A stretch of DNA of 64,000 nt, taken from assembly GCF_042652185.1 (NCBI RefSeq), contig NZ_JBHSIX010000006.1; one strand, 5' to 3'. The translations under genes were made by a program, and so were the position numbers. Source of the DNA: Actinacidiphila fildesensis. GTDB lineage: Bacteria; Actinomycetota; Actinomycetes; Streptomycetales; Streptomycetaceae. Of the stretch, positions 25,251-33,465 are shown one piece after another (position 1 is the stretch's first letter; every line of letters begins with the position of its first letter). The notes below the pieces were generated by a model. The model saw only the letters and a list, made by a program, of their open reading frames with translations. It was not told the DNA's origin and did no database searches.

Positions 25251-27302
25251 GTGCCCAAACTGACTGACCTGCCGAAACGGATCTTGATCGGCCGCGCCCT
25301 GCGCAGCGACAAGTTGGGAGAAACCCTCCTCCCTAAGAGGCTGGCGCTTCCGGTGTTCGCCTCCGACCCCCTCTCGTCGGTCGCGTACGCGCCCGGCGAA
25401 GTGCTGCTGGTCCTGTCGATCGCGGGCGCGTCCGCTTACCACTTCAGCCCGTGGATCGCGGTCGCGGTCGTCGTGCTGATGTTCACCGTCGTGGCGTCGT
25501 ACCGGCAGAACGTGCACGCGTACCCGTCCGGCGGCGGTGACTACGAGGTCGCCACCACCAACCTCGGGCCGAAGGCCGGTCTCACCGTCGCGAGCGCGCT
25601 GCTCGTCGACTACGTGCTGACCGTCGCCGTGTCCGTCGCCTCGGGCATCGAGAACCTCGGCTCGGCCGTACCGTTCTTCGCCACCCACAAGGTGCTGGGC
25701 GCGGTCAGCATGATCTTCCTGCTGATGGTGATGAACCTGCGCGGGGTGCGCGAGTCCGGGTCGATCTTCGCGATCCCGACCTACGCGTTCGTCGCCGGCG
25801 TCTTCGCCATGATCGTCTGGGGCTGCATCAAGATCGCCACCGGCGCCACCATGGAGGCGCCCACCGCGCATTACACGATCCATGCCGAGGTCAGCGGCAT
25901 CAGCGGCTTCGCCCTGGTCTTCCTGCTGCTACGGGCCTTCTCCTCCGGCTGTGCCGCGCTCACCGGGGTCGAGGCCATCAGCAACGGCGTCCCGGCGTTC
26001 CAGAAGCCCAAGTCGAAGAACGCCGCCACCACGCTCGCCGCCATGGGCGTGCTCGCCGTCACCATGTTCTGCGGCATCATCGCGCTGGCCATGTACACCA
26101 ACGTCCGGATGGCCGAGAACCCGGCGACCGACCTGCTGGTCGACGGCAAGCCGGTGGGCCCCGACTACACCCAGGACCCGGTCATCGCGCAGGTCGCGGA
26201 AGCCGTCTTCGGGCACAACTCGATCCCGTTCATCTTCCTGGCCGCCGTCACCGCGCTCGTCCTGTTCCTGGCGGCCAACACCGCGTACAACGGCTTCCCG
26301 GTCCTCGGCTCGATCCTCGCCCAGGACCGCTACCTGCCGCGCCAACTGCACACCCGTGGCGACCGGCTCGCGTTCTCCAACGGCATCGTGGTGCTGGCCG
26401 GCTTCGCCGCCGTCCTGGTCTACATCTACGGCGCCGACTCGACCCGGCTGATCCAGCTGTACATCGTCGGCGTCTTCGTCTCGTTCACGCTCAGCCAGAT
26501 CGGCATGGTCCGGCACTGGAACCGCCATCTGCGCAGCGAGACCGACACCGCCAAGCGCCGCCACATGCACCGGTCCAGGGCGATCAACACCTTCGGCGCC
26601 TTCTTCACCGGCATGGTGCTGATCATCGTCCTGCTGACGAAGTTCACGCACGGCGCCTGGGTCGCGGTCCTCGGCATGGTGCTCTTCTACGGGATGATGA
26701 CCGCCATCCGGCGCCACTACGACCGGGTGGCCGAGGAGATCGCGGCGGGCGACGAGCGCACCGACGAGGAGGTGCGCCCGTCCCGGGTGCACTCGATCAT
26801 CCTGGTCTCCAAGGTCCACAAGCCGACGCTGCGCGCCCTGGCCTACGCCAAGCTGATGCGCTCCGACACCCTCGAAGCGCTCAGCATCAACGTCGACCCG
26901 GCCGACACCAAGGCCCTGCAGGCCGACTGGACCCGGCGCGGCATCGACGTACCGCTGAAGGTCCTGGACTCGCCCTACCGCGAGATCACCCGGCCGATCA
27001 TCGAGTACGTGAAGGGCCTGCGGCGGGCCAGCCCGCGCGACGTGGTCAGCGTCTACATCCCCGAGTACGTCGTCGGCCACTGGTACGAGCACCTGCTCCA
27101 CAACCAGAGCGCCCTGCGGCTCAAGGGCCGGCTGCTGTTCACCCCGGGCGTCATGGTCACCTCGGTGCCGTGGCAGCTGGACTCCTCCGAGCGGGCCAAG
27201 GTCCGGGCGCGCAAGCGTGCCGACTGGAACGCCCCCGGCGCGATCCGGCGCGGCCCGGTCAGCCCGCCGAAGCGGGACAAGGAACACACCGGCCAGAAGT
27301 AG
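25251..27302 (+). CDS. APC-superfamily permease, KimA-like potassium importer
   Basis: A 683-residue protein with about 12 membrane helices and a cytoplasmic C-terminal domain of some 200 residues. The N-terminus KLGETLLPKRLALPVFASDP followed by LSSVAYAPGEVLLVLS closely parallels KimA (YdaO), the Bacillus high-affinity K+ importer. Also visible are HAYPSGGGDYEVA and SGCAALTGVEAISNGVPAF, APC-fold core motifs. Commonly annotated as an amino acid permease. The two TrkA proteins next door and kdpDE nearby favour potassium. GTG 25251 is the start; no ribosome site, probably leaderless. The substrate is inference. Confidence 0.82.
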   Translation: MPKLTDLPKRILIGRALRSDKLGETLLPKRLALPVFASDPLSSVAYAPGEVLLVLSIAGASAYHFSPWIAVAVVVLMFTVVASYRQNVHAYPSGGGDYEVATTNLGPKAGLTVASALLVDYVLTVAVSVASGIENLGSAVPFFATHKVLGAVSMIFLLMVMNLRGVRESGSIFAIPTYAFVAGVFAMIVWGCIKIATGATMEAPTAHYTIHAEVSGISGFALVFLLLRAFSSGCAALTGVEAISNGVPAFQKPKSKNAATTLAAMGVLAVTMFCGIIALAMYTNVRMAENPATDLLVDGKPVGPDYTQDPVIAQVAEAVFGHNSIPFIFLAAVTALVLFLAANTAYNGFPVLGSILAQDRYLPRQLHTRGDRLAFSNGIVVLAGFAAVLVYIYGADSTRLIQLYIVGVFVSFTLSQIGMVRHWNRHLRSETDTAKRRHMHRSRAINTFGAFFTGMVLIIVLLTKFTHGAWVAVLGMVLFYGMMTAIRRHYDRVAEEIAAGDERTDEEVRPSRVHSIILVSKVHKPTLRALAYAKLMRSDTLEALSINVDPADTKALQADWTRRGIDVPLKVLDSPYREITRPIIEYVKGLRRASPRDVVSVYIPEYVVGHWYEHLLHNQSALRLKGRLLFTPGVMVTSVPWQLDSSERAKVRARKRADWNAPGAIRRGPVSPPKRDKEHTGQK

Positions 27303-27314
27303 GCCGTAAGGCGG

Positions 27315-27369
27315 GGGGTGCGGCGGGACGTAGACTGGTGAGCTGCCGTTCTACGGTCCCGCCCGCACC
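27315..27369 (+). terminator. Long imperfect hairpin after the permease gene
   Basis: GGGGTGCGGCGGGACGTAG (27315-27333) pairs with CTACGGTCCCGCCCGCACC (27351-27369) with one-base bulges and a 17-nt loop. It lies 12 bases after the permease stop and before the methyltransferase start, so it could be a terminator or a leader attenuator. Confidence 0.55.
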
Positions 27370-27406
27370 ACCCCGCCGCACCACCTCTCGCAGGAGCCTG
27401 TTCATC

Positions 27407-28738
27407 ATGCAGAACCGTACGAAGGAACAGGCCGACGAGCTGGTCGGGGAGCGCTACGAGGTCGAGGTCGGGCCCGTCGCGCACGGCGGTCACTGCATCG
27501 CCCGTCACGAAGGACGGGTGCTCTTCGTCCGGCACGCACTGCCGGGTGAGCGCGTCGTCGCCAAGATCACCGAGGGCGGACCGGACTCCAAGTTCCTGCG
27601 CGCCGACGCCGTGGAGATCCTCCAGGCGTCCCCCGACCGCGTCCCGGCGCCCTGCCCGTACTCCGGCCCCGGCGCCTGCGGCGGCTGCGACTGGCAGCAC
27701 GTCGCCCCCGGCGCCCAGCGCCGGCTGAAGGTCGACGTCATCACCGAGCAGCTCAGCCGCCTCGCGGGTCTGAGCCCGCAGGACGCCGGCTGGGACGGCA
27801 CCGTCGAGCCCGCGCCCGGTGACAAGGGCGTCGAGGGCAAGGTGCCCGCGTGGCGCACCCGCGTGCAGTTCGCCGTCGACGCCGAGGGCTACGCGGGACT
27901 GCGCCGCCACCGCTCGCACGAGATCGAGCGGGTCGACCAGTGCCTGATCGCGGCGCCCGGTGTCACCGAGCTCGGCATCGAGACCCGTGAGTGGCCGGAC
28001 ACCGCGTCCGTCGAGGCCATCGCGGCAACCGGCTCCAACGACCGCCAGGTCATCGTCACGCCCACCCCCGACGGCCGGCTGCCGATCGTCGAGCTGGACC
28101 GGCCGGTCTCGGTCGCCCGCGTCGACGAGCAGGGCGGCGTACACAAGGTGCACGGCCGTGGCTTCGTGCGCGAGCGCGCCGTCGGCCGCACCTGGCGGGT
28201 CGGCTCCGGCGGCTTCTGGCAGGTCCACCCGCAGGCCCCCGACCTGCTGGCCGAGGCGGTCCTGGACGGCCTCCAGCCGCGTGACGGCGACACCGCCCTC
28301 GACCTGTACTGCGGCGTCGGCCTGTTCGCCGGCGCGATCGCCGAGAAGGTCGGCGAGACCGGCGCGGTGCTCGGCATCGAGTCCGGCAAGCGCGCGGTGG
28401 AGGACGCCCGGCACAACCTGGCCGATCTGGAGCGTGTGCGGATCGAGCACGGCAAGGTCGAGACCGTACTGCCGCGCACCAAGATCACCGAGGCCGACCT
28501 GATCGTCCTCGACCCCCCGCGGGTCGGCGCCGGCAAGTCCACCGTCAAGCACCTCGCCTCGCTCGGCGCCCGCCGCATCGCCTACGTGGCCTGCGACCCG
28601 GCCGCGCTCGCGCGCGACCTGGCGTACTTCGCGGAGGCGGGCTACAAGCCGGTGTCCCTGCGCGCCTTCGACCTCTTCCCGCTCACGCACCACGTGGAGT
28701 GCGTCGCGATCCTGGCGCCGGTGGCGAAGTCGGCCTGA
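27407..28738 (+). CDS. Class I SAM-dependent RNA methyltransferase, TrmA/RlmD family
   Basis: A 443-residue RNA uridine-C5 methyltransferase. The TRAM domain is at the N-terminus (GERYEVEVGPVAHGGHCIAR). Cysteines in PCPYSGPGACGGCDWQH match the [4Fe-4S] cluster of the RlmD/TrmA group. The SAM-binding region is ALDLYCGVGLFAG; the catalytic motifs are LIVLDPPRVGAG and AYVACDPAALARD with the nucleophile Cys. Target (23S rRNA or tRNA) cannot be told from sequence. ATG 27407 has AGGAG 11 bases upstream. Confidence 0.9.
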   Translation: MQNRTKEQADELVGERYEVEVGPVAHGGHCIARHEGRVLFVRHALPGERVVAKITEGGPDSKFLRADAVEILQASPDRVPAPCPYSGPGACGGCDWQHVAPGAQRRLKVDVITEQLSRLAGLSPQDAGWDGTVEPAPGDKGVEGKVPAWRTRVQFAVDAEGYAGLRRHRSHEIERVDQCLIAAPGVTELGIETREWPDTASVEAIAATGSNDRQVIVTPTPDGRLPIVELDRPVSVARVDEQGGVHKVHGRGFVRERAVGRTWRVGSGGFWQVHPQAPDLLAEAVLDGLQPRDGDTALDLYCGVGLFAGAIAEKVGETGAVLGIESGKRAVEDARHNLADLERVRIEHGKVETVLPRTKITEADLIVLDPPRVGAGKSTVKHLASLGARRIAYVACDPAALARDLAYFAEAGYKPVSLRAFDLFPLTHHVECVAILAPVAKSA

Positions 28739-28778
28739 GGCTCCGGGCCGCCCGGGTTCCGGCGCGGCCGGTCCCGGG

Positions 28779-29330
28779 TTACTCGGCCGCCATCGCGGCG
28801 AGCTTGAGCACCGTGTTCCAGTTGCGGGCCGTCGCGGTCACCCCCAGTTTCCTGTCGGTGAACAGCAGGGCGAGACGGGACTTCTGGATGCCGGTCGGCA
28901 GGTGCAGATAGATCTCGTTCGGGGCCTTGGGGTCGGCGAGGCGGAACTCCTCCGGGGTGTAGGCCGCGGGATCGATGGCGGTCAGCCGCTCCTGTTCCGG
29001 CGGGCCGGACAGGAAGGTCACCAGGAACCGGGACGGGTCGACGCCTTCCATGTCGAAGGGATTCTGCTCGACCACCCGCTGGAGATCGGCGCCGTCCCGC
29101 ACGAGGCAGCGGATGATGAGCCCCAACTCCTCGGTGATGCGTGCCTCCAGGCCGGTGGCCAGCGCGGCCGGGTCGGCCCGGGGGTGGCCGAAGACGGCGT
29201 TGCCGCTCTGGAGATGGGTTCTGACGTCCGTACAGTCCAGCCCGGTCAGCAGCTCGCGCAGGGTCTGCATCGGCACCTTGTTCTTGCCGCCCACATTGAT
29301 CCCGCGGAGCAGCGCCACATAGCTCGTCAC
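28779..29330 (-). CDS. DUF1697 family protein
   Basis: A 183-residue protein beginning TSYVALLRGINVGGKNKVPM, the DUF1697 hallmark, with VRTHLQSGNAVF, and a C-terminal block NEIYLHLPTGIQKSRL and TARNWNTVLKL. The family is widespread and uncharacterised. GTG 29330 is used because the conserved motif starts just after it; upstream in-frame sequence runs through low-complexity repeat DNA. The heptamer repeat array lies between its start and the cupin gene's stop. Confidence 0.88.
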   Translation of the reverse strand: MTSYVALLRGINVGGKNKVPMQTLRELLTGLDCTDVRTHLQSGNAVFGHPRADPAALATGLEARITEELGLIIRCLVRDGADLQRVVEQNPFDMEGVDPSRFLVTFLSGPPEQERLTAIDPAAYTPEEFRLADPKAPNEIYLHLPTGIQKSRLALLFTDRKLGVTATARNWNTVLKLAAMAAE

Positions 29331-29363
29331 GCGGCCCACCGTAGACCAGGGGTCGGACGATGC

Positions 29364-29405
29364 CTCTGACCTCTGACCTCTGACCTCTGACGTCTGACCT
29401 CTAAC
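29364..29405. repeat. Heptanucleotide tandem repeat (CTCTGAC)6
   Basis: Four exact CTCTGAC units (29364-29391) followed by GTCTGAC and CTCTAAC. The array ends one base before the stop codon of the minus-strand cupin gene, so it lies directly downstream of that gene and upstream of DUF1697. Confidence 0.92.
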
Positions 29406-29406
29406 C

Positions 29407-29808
29407 TCAGGCTTCGGTGACCGGGGCGCGCCCGAGCAGGCCGGTGGGGTGTGGTTCGGCCGCTTCGACGACCACGGCCGTGAGGCCGGTGTCGGTCCAG
29501 GTCTCGTGGTCCTCGCCGGCCGCCCAGCAGGCAGCCTGGCCTGCGGTGATCGGAACCGCTCTGCCTTCCGCGCCACTCACCCAGCCGTCGCCCGCGACCA
29601 CGGTCAGCGCCTGCGGGATCGTCGCCTGATGCCGGCCGAGGCGGCCGCCGGGGGCCAGGTGCATGAGGGCCACCGCGACCACGGGTGACGCGGGCCCGGA
29701 TGGCGTTCCGGGGCCGGCGTTCCGGTGGATGCTCACGTGGCGCACGCCGTGGCTGCCGAACGAGGTCAGATCGATGCCCGCTGCGGGGCCGGAATCCTTG
29801 ATCTCCAT
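29407..29808 (-). CDS. Cupin-domain protein
   Basis: A 133-residue single-domain cupin. Residues ALMHLAPGGRLGRHQATIPQ and ALTVVAGDGWVSGAEG correspond to the two cupin motifs, but the metal-binding histidines are reduced (one His in GRHQ), so it may not bind metal. EDHETWTDTGLTAVVVEA is the last strand pair. ATG 29808. Upstream the ATPase gene is divergent, with 89 bases between. Role unknown. Confidence 0.8.
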   Translation of the reverse strand: MEIKDSGPAAGIDLTSFGSHGVRHVSIHRNAGPGTPSGPASPVVAVALMHLAPGGRLGRHQATIPQALTVVAGDGWVSGAEGRAVPITAGQAACWAAGEDHETWTDTGLTAVVVEAAEPHPTGLLGRAPVTEA

Positions 29809-29897
29809 ACCGTCATCCTGCCGGGCTTCGCCCGTTCGGAGGACGTGGGGGCTGACGTAACGGTTCGGCAGGAGTCGCGCTGGCTACGTTCGCGGAT

Positions 29898-31274
29898 ATG
29901 AACTTCACGAGTGAGCGTCCCGCTGTCACCGAACTGCGGTTGTCCGCCTTCAAGTCGCACCGGGGCGCGAGCTTCGCGCTGGGTCCGCTCACCCTGCTCG
30001 CCGGCGCCAGCGGGACAGGGAAATCGAGCGTCCTGGAGGCGCTGACCGCGCTGGGGCGGCTGGCCGGCGGAGAGACGCTGAGCGAGGTTTTCGACGGATC
30101 CGGGAACGGGTCCGGGTCCGGGTACGGGTCCGGGAACGGGACGGGAAGCGTGCGGGGCGGGGCCGCGGCCTGCGTGCCGCAGGGTGCGCAGCCGGACGCC
30201 GAAGGGCGGCGCGGATTCCGGATCGGCTGCACGGTCACCGGACCCGTCGGACCGGTCCGGCTGGATGTGGCCGTGCAGGCCGAGCCCGAACTGCGCATTG
30301 TCGGCGAGCGGTTGACCGGCGGCGGGGAGACGCTGCTGACCACCGCGCTGCGCGATCCGGAACGGCGCACCGTCCAGGCGGCGTGGCACACGGCGGGCCT
30401 GGTGCCCGTCACCCGCGCGCCACTCCCCGACGATCTGCTGGCGACGGCGCTGCTGCCGCTGCGCGTCGCGGGCCGCACCGAGGGCCAGCGGCTGGTGCTG
30501 GCTGCGGTGGAACAACTGGTGCTGGCGTTACGCGGGGTGTTCCCGGTGGAGCCGCGGCCGGAGACGATGCGGGCGCCGGTGGACGCCGGGGACGGGATGC
30601 TCCGCCGAGGCTGCGAGAACCTCTCGGCGGTCCTGGCCAGGACCGAAGGCGAGTGCCGTACACGGCACGCGGCGCTGGTGCGGGCGATGCGGGAGGTCTG
30701 CAGCCCGCCGGTCGACGGGCTGACCGTCCTGCGGTCCCGGGCGGCCGGCGCCGATTCGGGGGCCGAACTGCGGTCCGTGATCGCGGCGGTGGACCGCGGG
30801 CCGCTGGGGCTGGTGCCGGTGGACCGGCTGGGCGACGGGGAACTGCGCTTCCTGGCCATCGCGTTGGTCCTGCTGACCGGGCCGGGAGTGCTGGCGGTCG
30901 ACACGAGCGCCGAACTCCTCCCGGCCGCCCAGGTGCTGACCGTGCTCAGCGACGGCTTCGATCTGGGGATGGACCGCCGGCAGACCCGTGAGCTGCTCGC
31001 TCTGGCGGGCATGGCGGCCGGCCGCGGCCATATCCGGCTGCTGGGCGCGGTGCACGACGCCTCCGTCGCCGAGGGGTTGGGCGGGGTGTCGGTCATCGAC
31101 TTCGTCCGCCCGCGGCGGCCGGAGCAGGCGGGGGCGGAGGCGGAGGCGGAGGGGGCGGCCGTCGGGGATCCCGGAACCGAGCCGCGCAAGGAGCCCGGAA
31201 CCGGGACGGGGCCGGAAGCGGGGGAGGGTGCCGGGGAGCGGGTGCCCGCGCGTTCGGCGCCGACCATGCGGTAG
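29898..31274 (+). CDS. RecF/ABC-like ATPase of unknown role
   Basis: A 458-residue AAA/ABC-type ATPase. It begins ELRLSAFKSHRGASFALGPL, the usual RecF/SMC-like start, then Walker A LLAGASGTGKSSVLEAL. The distal half has a signature-like LGDGELRFLAIALVLL and a Walker B-like VLAVDTSAE in which the usual DE pair is changed. A hexamer-repeat insertion encodes GSGNGSGSGYGSGNGTGS after the Walker A helix, and the C-terminal 70 residues are low complexity. ATG 29898. A MazG-like gene follows 10 bases after, so the pair is probably co-transcribed. A role in nucleotide surveillance or defence is possible but unproven. Confidence 0.75.
   Translation: MNFTSERPAVTELRLSAFKSHRGASFALGPLTLLAGASGTGKSSVLEALTALGRLAGGETLSEVFDGSGNGSGSGYGSGNGTGSVRGGAAACVPQGAQPDAEGRRGFRIGCTVTGPVGPVRLDVAVQAEPELRIVGERLTGGGETLLTTALRDPERRTVQAAWHTAGLVPVTRAPLPDDLLATALLPLRVAGRTEGQRLVLAAVEQLVLALRGVFPVEPRPETMRAPVDAGDGMLRRGCENLSAVLARTEGECRTRHAALVRAMREVCSPPVDGLTVLRSRAAGADSGAELRSVIAAVDRGPLGLVPVDRLGDGELRFLAIALVLLTGPGVLAVDTSAELLPAAQVLTVLSDGFDLGMDRRQTRELLALAGMAAGRGHIRLLGAVHDASVAEGLGGVSVIDFVRPRRPEQAGAEAEAEGAAVGDPGTEPRKEPGTGTGPEAGEGAGERVPARSAPTMR
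30096..30149. repeat. Coding hexamer repeat (GGGTCC-like, nine units)
   Basis: Nine hexamers (GGATCC, GGGAAC, GGGTCC twice, GGGTAC, GGGTCC, GGGAAC, GGGACG, GGAAGC) in frame in the ATPase gene, coding for alternating Gly-Ser/Asn/Tyr/Thr. Confidence 0.85.
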
Positions 31275-31284
31275 ACCTGTGCGG

Positions 31285-31644
31285 ATGAGCGAGGATCTGC
31301 AGGCGCTGCAGCGCCGTCTGACCGCCTTCGCGGCGGCCAGGCGCTGGCAGCAATATCACGTACCCAAGAACCTGGCCGCGGCGTTGAGCGTCGAGGCGTC
31401 CGAACTGCTGGAGATCTTCCAGTGGATGACCCCGGAGGAGGCGGGCCGGGTGATGGAGGACGCCGGGACCGCGCACCGGGTGGAGGACGAGGTGGCGGAC
31501 GTCCTGGCGTATCTGCTGCAGTTCTGCCAAGTGCTGGAGATCGATGTGCTGAAGGCGCTCTCGGCGAAGATCGACCGCAATGAACTGCGCTTCCCGATGC
31601 CGGCGGAGGACGAGGGACCGGGCACGCTTCATCCGACCGGGTGA
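31285..31644 (+). CDS. MazG-like nucleotide pyrophosphohydrolase
   Basis: A 119-residue all-alpha NTP pyrophosphatase. Visible are NLAAALSVEASELLEIFQW (ExxE metal motif, EASELLE) and VEDEVADVLAYLLQF (ExxxD motif). It resembles the RS21-C6/dCTPase type that hydrolyses non-canonical or modified (d)NTPs. ATG 31285 lacks a clear ribosome site and lies 10 bases after the ATPase stop, so coupled translation is likely. Confidence 0.88.
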   Translation: MSEDLQALQRRLTAFAAARRWQQYHVPKNLAAALSVEASELLEIFQWMTPEEAGRVMEDAGTAHRVEDEVADVLAYLLQFCQVLEIDVLKALSAKIDRNELRFPMPAEDEGPGTLHPTG

Positions 31645-31763
31645 CCGGGATATCCACAACCGGCGAGTAATCCACAGGCGCGGGGACCCCCCTTCCGCTC
31701 GCGGCCATCGACCGTCACTCTGGGTAACAGGTCGGTAGCACGCAGCGGCAGGGGGAGTACATC

Positions 31764-32213
31764 ATGGACGCGGTACGGCTCATCCTGGCCACCCGGCACG
31801 CCCTCGAACAGGCGTGGCAGGTTCAGGACCTGATCACGGAGGCGTGGCAGGCGCAGGCACTCGCGGAGGCGGTGGGCGGCCATCTGGCCCTGCACGGACC
31901 GCCGGAGCTGCGGGCCGCCGGGTTCTCTGTGTGCGAGCCGGGTGGCGGCCGGGCCTGCGGACCGGCCGGGCTCTCGGGGCTGCCGGGCGCCCGGCCGGAG
32001 ACCGTCCGGGCGTCGATACTCACCTGCGTGCGGGAACCGGCCCGTGCGCTGACGGAACTGCGGGACCTGCTCTCGGAGCTGGGCGCTGCCCTCGTGGGGC
32101 TGGCCTGCTCCGCGGAGGAGGAGGCGGTGTACTGGCAGTGCATCGACGCCATGGACGCCGCCGAGGAATCCAAGGACCGGGTCTGCGCGCTGCTCGGCGC
32201 GCTCGGTTCATGA
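31764..32213 (+). CDS. Conserved Streptomyces protein (DUF6099-like)
   Basis: A 149-residue helical protein beginning MDAVRLILATRHALEQAW with EAWQAQALAEAVGGHLALHGPPELR and CIDAMDAAEESKDRVCALL. The first part matches, from memory, the streptomycete family DUF6099; certainty is moderate. GGGGGAG lies eight bases before ATG 31764. The intergenic region ahead holds two DnaA-box-like sequences. No function known. Confidence 0.75.
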   Translation: MDAVRLILATRHALEQAWQVQDLITEAWQAQALAEAVGGHLALHGPPELRAAGFSVCEPGGGRACGPAGLSGLPGARPETVRASILTCVREPARALTELRDLLSELGAALVGLACSAEEEAVYWQCIDAMDAAEESKDRVCALLGALGS

Positions 32214-32234
32214 AGCCGCTCGGTTCGTGAAGCC
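32201..32234. repeat. 17-bp tandem duplication across a stop codon
   Basis: GCTCGGTTCATGAAGCC (32201-32217) is followed by GCTCGGTTCGTGAAGCC (32218-32234), one mismatch. The first unit contains the stop codon of the preceding gene (32211-32213). Confidence 0.85.
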
Positions 32235-32349
32235 CCCGGCTCAGGAGACGGGTCCGGTTGGCCCTGGACACACCCACCGGTGCACAAGATCGACGACGTC
32301 TTGACGCGTGGTTGACGTGCGGGGCGGTCCGGCGTGGAGGATGGGAGGC

Positions 32350-33273
32350 ATGGATCTTCGCATTTTCACCGAGCCCCAGCAGGGGGCCACCTACGACACC
32401 CTCCTCACGGTTGCCAAGGCCACCGAGGACCTCGGATTCGATGCGTTCTACCGCTCCGACCACTACGTGAGCATGGGTGGCGGAGACGGGCTGCCGGGCC
32501 CGACAGACGCCTGGATCACCCTGGCCGGGCTGGCCCGCGAGACCCGCCGTATCCGGCTCGGCACCCTGGTGACGGCCGGCACCTTCCGGCTGCCGGGCGT
32601 GCTCGCCATCCAGGTCGCGCAGGTGGACCAGATGTCGGGCGGGCGCGTCGAACTCGGACTGGGCGCCGGCTGGTACGAGAAGGAGCACACCGCGTACGGC
32701 ATCCCGTTCCCGAAGGAGAAGTTCGGCCGGCTGGAGGAGCAGCTGGCGATCGTGACCGGTCTGTGGGCCACGCCGGTCGGGGAGACCTTCGACTTCGACG
32801 GGACGTACTACCAGCTCAAGGACTCGCCCGCGCTGCCCAAGCCGGTCCAGACGAAGATCCCGGTGCTGATCGGCGGGCACGGTGCCAAGCGGACCCCGGC
32901 GCTCGCCGCCCGTTACGCGGACGAGTTCAACATCCCGTTCGCCTCCGTCGAGGACAGCAGGCGGCAGTTCGGCCGGGTGCGTGAGGCGGCCGAGGCGGAG
33001 GGGCGCAAGAAGGACGAGCTGGTGTACTCCAACGCCCTGGTCGCCTGCGTCGGCAGGAACGACGCCGAGGTCGCGCGCCGTGCCGCGGCCATCGGCCGGG
33101 AGGTCGACGAGCTGAAGGCCAACGGGCTGGCGGGGTCCCCGGCCGAGGTGATCGACAAGATCGGTCAGTACGCCGCGACCGGCTCCACCCGCTTCTATCT
33201 GCAGATCCTCGACCTGGGCGATCTGGACCATCTGGAACTGATCTCCGCCGAGGTCCAGTCCCAACTCACCTGA
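32350..33273 (+). CDS. LLM-class F420-dependent oxidoreductase
   Basis: A 307-residue luciferase-like TIM-barrel enzyme. It starts MDLRIFTEPQQGATYDTLLT and shows FDAFYRSDHYVSMG, RIRLGTLVTAGTFRLPG, GRVELGLGAGWYEKEH and PVLIGGHGAKRTPALAARYAD, all typical of F420-dependent members. The substrate is unknown. ATG 32350 follows GGGAGG, only one to two bases away, so initiation may be weak or the GTG 42 bases upstream may be used. Followed by a long pentamer repeat tract. Confidence 0.88.
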   Translation: MDLRIFTEPQQGATYDTLLTVAKATEDLGFDAFYRSDHYVSMGGGDGLPGPTDAWITLAGLARETRRIRLGTLVTAGTFRLPGVLAIQVAQVDQMSGGRVELGLGAGWYEKEHTAYGIPFPKEKFGRLEEQLAIVTGLWATPVGETFDFDGTYYQLKDSPALPKPVQTKIPVLIGGHGAKRTPALAARYADEFNIPFASVEDSRRQFGRVREAAEAEGRKKDELVYSNALVACVGRNDAEVARRAAAIGREVDELKANGLAGSPAEVIDKIGQYAATGSTRFYLQILDLGDLDHLELISAEVQSQLT

Positions 33274-33388
33274 ACCGAACCGAACCGAACCGAACCGAAC
33301 CGAACTCACCTCACCTCGCCTCACCTCACCTCACCTCACCTCGCCTCACCTCACCTCACCTCGCCTCACCTCACTTCGCCTCACCTGC
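33270..33388. repeat. Compound pentanucleotide repeat tract (GAACC)n-(TCACC/TCGCC)n
   Basis: Six or more GAACC units run from just after the stop of the oxidoreductase (33271-33273) to about 33305, followed without a gap by about 16 units of TCACC, TCGCC or TCACT to about 33388, ending in a short CTGAACCGACCTG echo. The tract has a strong strand asymmetry, almost no T-free purine runs, and no coding potential in its own right. Confidence 0.93.
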
Positions 33389-33465
33389 ACTGAACCGACC
33401 TGATCTGACCCTTTGAACGAACCTCCGGTGCACCCGATCCGGGGCCGAAGCAAGGAGCGACCGTC

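Noticed and set aside
29898..31644. ATPase plus MazG-like gene as a confirmed antiphage system
   Set aside because: No accessory defence gene, mobile context or known system architecture; kept only as a hypothesis.
31651..31676. DnaA-box-like pair as a replication origin
   Set aside because: Only two boxes, no dnaA/dnaN genes, and oriC in Streptomyces has many boxes.
33270..33388. Regular repeats that might be read as a CRISPR array
   Set aside because: Units are five bases with no spacers and no cas genes nearby; it is a microsatellite.
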